Part shown: positions 63,866 through 64,000 of the stretch, piece by piece | Position numbering within the stretch: position 1 is the stretch's first letter | Layout: every line of letters begins with the position of its first letter | Origin: Marisediminitalea aggregata | GTDB lineage: Bacteria > Pseudomonadota > Gammaproteobacteria > Enterobacterales > Alteromonadaceae | NCBI RefSeq assembly: GCF_900129565.1 | Contig: NZ_FQWD01000001.1 | Span: forward strand, 682,001-746,000 | Reading direction: 5' to 3' | Length of the DNA: 64,000 bases | Program-made: the position numbers and the translations under genes | The notes under the pieces: generated by a model | Seen by the model: only the letters and a program-made list of their open reading frames with translations | The model's database searches: none | Told to the model about the DNA's origin: nothing

Positions 63866-64000
63866 GGCAAACCGATGTGACACCCGAGTATTCGATGCTA
63901 TACTCAGGCCCAAATATAACGGGCATAGCCTGTTGATTCGCCTATGAAGCAGTTAGAATTAGCAGCGTGTTGCTCAGTCTCACAACGATCGCATTAAGGT

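Noticed and set aside
63943-63996. Short ATG frame after greB, considered as a new gene start
   Set aside because: It stops after 17 codons. Another frame is open to the window edge but too short to judge.
1-64000. CRISPR arrays, tRNA/rRNA genes, insertion sequences and prophage
   Set aside because: None was recognised on reading; repeats seen are limited to the short elements listed.

Overview
The window is chromosomal DNA of a marine-type gammaproteobacterium, most likely in the Alteromonadales (Alteromonadaceae). The evidence is a moderate GC content, dense operons, and alteromonad-type small proteins (DUF3718, NhaD, HiPIP, alteromonad-like porins). Gene neighbourhoods are also shared with E. 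coli, Vibrio and Shewanella: dusB-fis, accB-accC, hslR-hslO-pckA near envZ-ompR, yheS-yheT-yheU, slyX-fkpA and greB. No phage, insertion sequence, CRISPR array, rRNA or tRNA was recognised. Most of the window is core genome with small accessory patches.

Layout. 1-1141: the end of a chemotaxis cluster (probable cheD tail, then cheB). 1376-3640: aroQ-accB-accC, closed by a terminator. 3750-5920: an accessory patch with a candidate small RNA, an outer-membrane protein gene, a decayed CAP/SCP gene and a DUF3718 gene. 6325-10198: a FAN1-like VRR-NUC/DEDDh nuclease fusion next to an HNH protein, a CPXCG protein, a flavin reductase and a Tat-exported HiPIP. 10253-18422: a lipoprotein amidase, then prmA, dusB-fis, purH, a secreted methyltransferase-like protein and purD. 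18650-26424: a porin-like protein, a superinfection-immunity-like membrane protein, a voltage-gated K+ channel, prkB, nhaD, ompR-envZ and a Coa1-like membrane protein. 26503-29758 (minus strand): hslR-hslO-pckA. 29882-41170: a complete type II secretion operon, gspC to gspN, most genes overlapping or abutting. 41223-44982: a small membrane protein, yjjX and yrfG on the minus strand, nudE-cysQ-yceI on the plus strand. 45067-48643: opgG-opgH for osmoregulated periplasmic glucan. 49037-53520: an outer-membrane barrel, then yheS-TIGR02444-yheT-yheU with divergent yheV. 53573-58209: ygjV-like, yqiJ-yqiK (flotillin), a cold-shock/DUF1294 protein and an unknown protein. 58280-61500 (minus strand): WD40 lipoprotein, slyX, trypsin-like lipoprotein protease and its secreted partner. 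61792-63865: fkpA, a small membrane protein and greB.

The genes fall into a few themes: envelope biogenesis and stress (gsp, opgGH, ompR-envZ, fkpA, the lipoprotein protease, the YqiJK flotillin pair), core anabolism (acetyl-CoA carboxylase, purine synthesis, gluconeogenesis) and growth-rate control (fis, with a GC-rich discriminator promoter). The least explained items are the three-hairpin candidate RNA at 3789-3920, the nuclease fusion at 6325-8448 with its HNH neighbour, the protease/partner pair beside slyX, and the unknown protein after the YqiJK cluster. All functional calls come from reading sequence and motifs; no database search was run.
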